Positions 13,591-16,284 of a DNA stretch of 16,284 nt are shown one piece after another; within the stretch, counting starts at the first letter, position 1, and each line of letters starts with the position of its first letter. The translations under genes were made by a program, and so were the position numbers. Origin of the DNA: Rhodospirillales bacterium (GTDB taxonomy: Bacteria > Pseudomonadota > Gammaproteobacteria > Steroidobacterales > Rariloculaceae); NCBI GenBank assembly GCA_024640665.1, contig JAHEEO010000039.1, forward strand, positions 1 through 16,284. The letters are read 5' to 3'. The notes below the pieces were generated by a model that saw only the letters and a list, made by a program, of their open reading frames with translations, did not search any database and was not told the origin of the DNA.

Positions 13591-16029
13591 ATGAGCAAGC
13601 CGTCGTCAAGCTTATCAATACGAGGTCTCGGGGTTAGACCTTTGACAGTTGCGGTTGCCGCAGCGCTCGGATCATATTACTCGGTCGGCGCATTTGCCCA
13701 GCAGGGCACGGCAATCGAAGAGATTGTCGTCACTGCCACACGCCGCGCCAATACCGTACAAGATATTCCAATCAACATTACCGCAATTGGCGGTAATGAT
13801 CTGCGTGAACAGCGTTTGGTCGGTCTGGACGAGATCGCTCGGGTTGTACCGGGTTTGCAGATCGTCGATAAGGGGCCGCGCGACGAGTTTACCGACATCC
13901 TTGCCCGTGGACTGAATACGGGCGCGTTAGGGCCGGCTTTACCCAGCGACACTGTTGCGATCTATTTGGGTGAAGTACCTTTAGCAGTCGATCTTAAGAC
14001 GAATGATCTCGAACGAGCTGAGGTACTCATCGGGCCGCAAGGCACGCTTTATGGTTCCGGCACGCTCGGGGGCGCTATTCGCTATATACCGCGTAAGCCT
14101 CAAGACGAATTCGAAGCACAATTCAGGGGCAATATGTTCTCGCTGGATCACAGCGATGGCATTGGTAGCGACGTTGGATTTACTGTCAACACGCCCATCA
14201 TCGACAACACACTGGCGTTTCGCGCGTCGCTCGACCGATTCGAAGACCCAGGTTACATCGACTACAACTACCTCGTGCGTGAGCCAGGTGTATCGAATCC
14301 GCAGCCGGATTTTGCTGACCCAGCGGATATCGCGGCAAACCTGCGCGGTGTAAAAGATGCCAATGGCGAAGAAACGCTATCCGCCCGACTCGGCCTGCGG
14401 TGGACGCCGACGGACTCTGTTGATGCGACACTTTGGTACTACTATCAAGATGTCGATGCCGAGGGCCGCAGCATGGCAAACGTTGAGTCTTTCGCTACCG
14501 GCCCATATGAATCGGGTTACCGGTATTTAGAGCCGAACAACTACCGCAGTGAATTGGTAGCGTTGGAACTCACTGCGGATCTGGGGTTTGCAGAGCTTAC
14601 GTCGGCTACCGGCATCGGCACGTTCATGGAGCGGGGTCAGCGTGATCAAACAGATCTGTTATTGGACCTCGAATATGGCTACGAATTCTTTCCGTCGTTT
14701 TCGGGATTTACGCGCGAGATTGGTGACGAAGACAGTACGACTCAGGAATTCCGGCTCGTATCGAACGGCGGCGGGCCCCTCAACTGGATAACTGGTTTTT
14801 TCTACAGTAAGTATGAACAGCTCACCACCAGTGAAGAATTTACGCCTAATTTCGATCAATATGCTGTCGATAATTTCGGCGGTGTGCAGCTGCGTCCGGA
14901 TGCACTTGAGTACATCGAGCTGACGGACGATGTTCGAACGGAAAAGGCGCTGTATGGGGAACTCAGTTATGCGTTTGCCGACGACTGGGAAGTGACGCTG
15001 GGAGCGCGACTGTACGAGTTTGAAGAAGAACTGGTGGGCGGATTTGGATTGCCATTGTATTACACGGTTTTTCTGGGTTATCCGCAGGATTTTGTCGGGC
15101 TCGACTTGGCAGCTAATAACACTGACGACAGTGGGAGCCTGTTCAAGCTCAATCTGGCGCACAATTTCACTGATGACATTCTCGGATATGCGACTGTTTC
15201 GGAGGGATACCGCATCGGCGGCTTGAACGCCGTGCCTGAATGCACGCCGGAACAGATTGCCAGCACGACACAACAACTGTGTGCGCTGCCGGATGAGATC
15301 CTGATAAAGGCAGATACAACGACCAATTACGAATTGGGTGTGCACAGCACTTTAGCCAATGGAAGCTTAGTCTTGAACGCGGCGGTTTATTACATCGACT
15401 GGAACGATGTTCAAGTGGCTGACACAACGACTAACGGGCAGCTCAATATAACCAGCAACGGCGGTAAGGCTGAGAGCAAAGGTGTGGAGTTGAGCGCCGA
15501 CTGGCGTATCGGCTCAGCTTGGCGGCTTACGGCATCTTTTGCCTATAACCAAGCAGAATTGGCCGAGTCGACAAGCGGTATATTGGGCGACAGCTTAACC
15601 GGCGATCTATTTACGCCTGCCGGTTCGCGCTTACCGGGATCTCCAGAAGCGCAGGGTACGATCGGTGCGACATATTCGACGTCGCTGAGCAACGGCTGGG
15701 GGCTCGATGTGCGTTACGGCATATCCTATATGGGCGATATCGCCAATAGTCTGGCTGCCGAGCAATTTCCCGACGTGTTGCCCTGGCGCGGAGAAATCAT
15801 TCCGAGCTACACGCTGCAGAATCTAACGATTGGATTATCCAGCGACCAGTGGACCGCGGCATTTTATGTGGATAACCTGGCCGACGAGTATGCCATTACT
15901 GGTACACGTTCGAGCCGCAGGATGTTGCCACAATTCCGCGGCGACCTGAACGGGTTTTTACTCCGCAGCTATGGCTACTACGTTGGCCGGCCTCGCACAG
16001 CGGGTGTGAGTTTCACATACGATTTCTAG
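13591..16029 (+). CDS. TonB-dependent outer-membrane receptor
   Basis: Outer-membrane beta-barrel transporter of 812 residues that imports a ligand using energy from TonB-ExbB-ExbD. The signal peptide ends at AFA (34-36) before QQGT. A TonB box-like segment EEIVVTA (43-49) is followed by the plug domain (about 55-170) with IPINITAIGG, LDEIARVVPGL, ILARGLNTG, and the closing motif GPQGTLYGSGTLGGAIRYIPRKP (148-170). The remainder is strand-rich barrel with ELGVHST, NLADEYAIT and a terminal YDF whose last Phe is the usual outer-membrane signal. No N-terminal STN/secretin extension is seen, so this is not an FecA-type signalling receptor. Substrate cannot be read from sequence; this iron-complex-receptor subclass is expanded in many environmental Proteobacteria and takes up diverse compounds. 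ATG at 13591 is preceded only by a distant AGGA (13571-13574). A TPR gene follows. Confidence 0.95.
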   Translation: MSKPSSSLSIRGLGVRPLTVAVAAALGSYYSVGAFAQQGTAIEEIVVTATRRANTVQDIPINITAIGGNDLREQRLVGLDEIARVVPGLQIVDKGPRDEFTDILARGLNTGALGPALPSDTVAIYLGEVPLAVDLKTNDLERAEVLIGPQGTLYGSGTLGGAIRYIPRKPQDEFEAQFRGNMFSLDHSDGIGSDVGFTVNTPIIDNTLAFRASLDRFEDPGYIDYNYLVREPGVSNPQPDFADPADIAANLRGVKDANGEETLSARLGLRWTPTDSVDATLWYYYQDVDAEGRSMANVESFATGPYESGYRYLEPNNYRSELVALELTADLGFAELTSATGIGTFMERGQRDQTDLLLDLEYGYEFFPSFSGFTREIGDEDSTTQEFRLVSNGGGPLNWITGFFYSKYEQLTTSEEFTPNFDQYAVDNFGGVQLRPDALEYIELTDDVRTEKALYGELSYAFADDWEVTLGARLYEFEEELVGGFGLPLYYTVFLGYPQDFVGLDLAANNTDDSGSLFKLNLAHNFTDDILGYATVSEGYRIGGLNAVPECTPEQIASTTQQLCALPDEILIKADTTTNYELGVHSTLANGSLVLNAAVYYIDWNDVQVADTTTNGQLNITSNGGKAESKGVELSADWRIGSAWRLTASFAYNQAELAESTSGILGDSLTGDLFTPAGSRLPGSPEAQGTIGATYSTSLSNGWGLDVRYGISYMGDIANSLAAEQFPDVLPWRGEIIPSYTLQNLTIGLSSDQWTAAFYVDNLADEYAITGTRSSRRMLPQFRGDLNGFLLRSYGYYVGRPRTAGVSFTYDF

Positions 16030-16066
16030 ACGCTGTAATTAAGTTTCACTCTGCAGGTTCGCCACG

Positions 16067-16100
16067 GTAGAGCGGTGCGCGGTATAGTGCTCCGCTCTAC
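16067..16100 (+). promoter_or_regulatory. Strong hairpin abutting the start codon of the TPR gene
   Basis: Left arm GTAGAGCGG (16067-16075) and right arm CCGCTCTAC (16092-16100) are perfectly complementary. After a T-T mismatch four further pairs (GCGC with GTGC, one G-T) extend the stem, leaving a six-base loop GGTATA (16081-16086). The structure ends one base before the ATG at 16102 and occupies the ribosome-binding region. There is no T-run, so it is a poor intrinsic terminator; control of the next gene's translation or mRNA 3'-end stabilisation of the receptor transcript are alternatives. A -10-like TATAGT (16083-16088) falls in the loop. Confidence 0.5.
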
Positions 16101-16101
16101 T

Positions 16102-16284
16102 ATGCAGCAATCTCTAAACTCACAAGTAGCCACGCTTCACCGCCAAGCCCAGCAGGCATTGGCAAAGCGCCAACTGCGCGAAGCGCACGAGTATTGCGCG
16201 CGCATCTTATCGATCGAGCCCGGACATGCCGACGCGCACTTCTTGATGGGCATGATTGCGTTTTCGCAGAACCGAATCGGCAAG
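16102..16284 (+). CDS. TPR-repeat protein, N-terminal fragment (possibly TPR-sulfotransferase)
   Basis: The first 61 codons of a gene that runs off the right edge. AQQALAKRQLREAHEYCARIL (16-36) followed by SIEPGHADAHFLMGMIAFSQNRIGK (37-61) has the spacing of tetratricopeptide repeats (A-x(n)-G/A-x-Y, then P-x-H-A-D-A-x-x-x-x-G). No signal peptide is seen. Genes for TPR-sulfotransferases often begin with this sequence style and sit beside TonB receptors of this subclass, so that is my best guess, but no sulfotransferase domain is inside the window. The ATG at 16102 is preferred; in-frame GTGs at 16087 and 16075 lie inside the preceding hairpin. No Shine-Dalgarno sequence is visible. Confidence 0.65.
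   Translation, partial: MQQSLNSQVATLHRQAQQALAKRQLREAHEYCARILSIEPGHADAHFLMGMIAFSQNRIGK

Noticed and set aside
14659..15345. 228-codon open frame on the minus strand
   Set aside because: Antisense to the TonB receptor barrel; composition is that of a reversed coding strand and no motif or start context supports it.
1..16284. Defence island, CRISPR array, phage or transposon
   Set aside because: No repeat-spacer pattern, transposase, integrase, terminal repeats or known defence domain was seen; the ankyrin and kinase genes alone do not make a defence system, and their partners are exported.

Overview
The window reads as an intact piece of chromosome from a Gram-negative bacterium, most likely a moderately GC-rich gammaproteobacterium. 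The evidence is an AmpG-type muropeptide permease, an E. coli-like TrmB with LRRIRSFVRR near its N-terminus, a TonB-dependent outer-membrane receptor and an M3 peptidase lipoprotein. I cannot name a genus; an environmental lineage rich in TonB receptors is a guess. I found no insertion sequence, tRNA, rRNA, CRISPR array or phage gene, and no broken gene.

Left part (1-1519, minus strand): trmB is followed after nine bases by an ampG-like permease that leaves the window. A 302-base gap (1520-1821) without a recognisable gene separates trmB from a divergent plus-strand block.

Centre (1822-11105, plus strand): six genes lie head to tail. The first encodes a cytoplasmic Ser/Thr kinase-like domain fused to an HDOD domain. 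After 52 bases come five tightly packed genes: an exported ankyrin-repeat protein, a PSCyt/PSD-type (DUF1587/1595/1592/1588/1585) protein with two CxxCH haem motifs, a Tat-exported HXXSHH (DUF1552) protein, and two membrane proteins with bacterial PH (bPH_2, YdbS/YdbT-like) domains. The junctions overlap by 4 bases, are separated by 2, overlap by 4 and overlap by 11, so translational coupling is likely. Ankyrin, di-haem and HXXSHH proteins are probably periplasmic partners in an uncharacterised redox or hydrolytic process. The kinase/HDOD protein could be a cytoplasmic regulator and the bPH_2 pair may sit in the inner membrane. This block is the least understood and most interesting part of the window.

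Right part (11126-16284): a lipoprotein Dcp-type M3 metallopeptidase on the minus strand converges on the block. It shares a divergent regulatory region (13319-13590, with clustered inverted repeats) with a TonB-dependent receptor. After the receptor a TPR protein begins and runs off the edge. Peptidase and receptor could serve uptake and breakdown of a peptide-like nutrient, but this rests on adjacency only.
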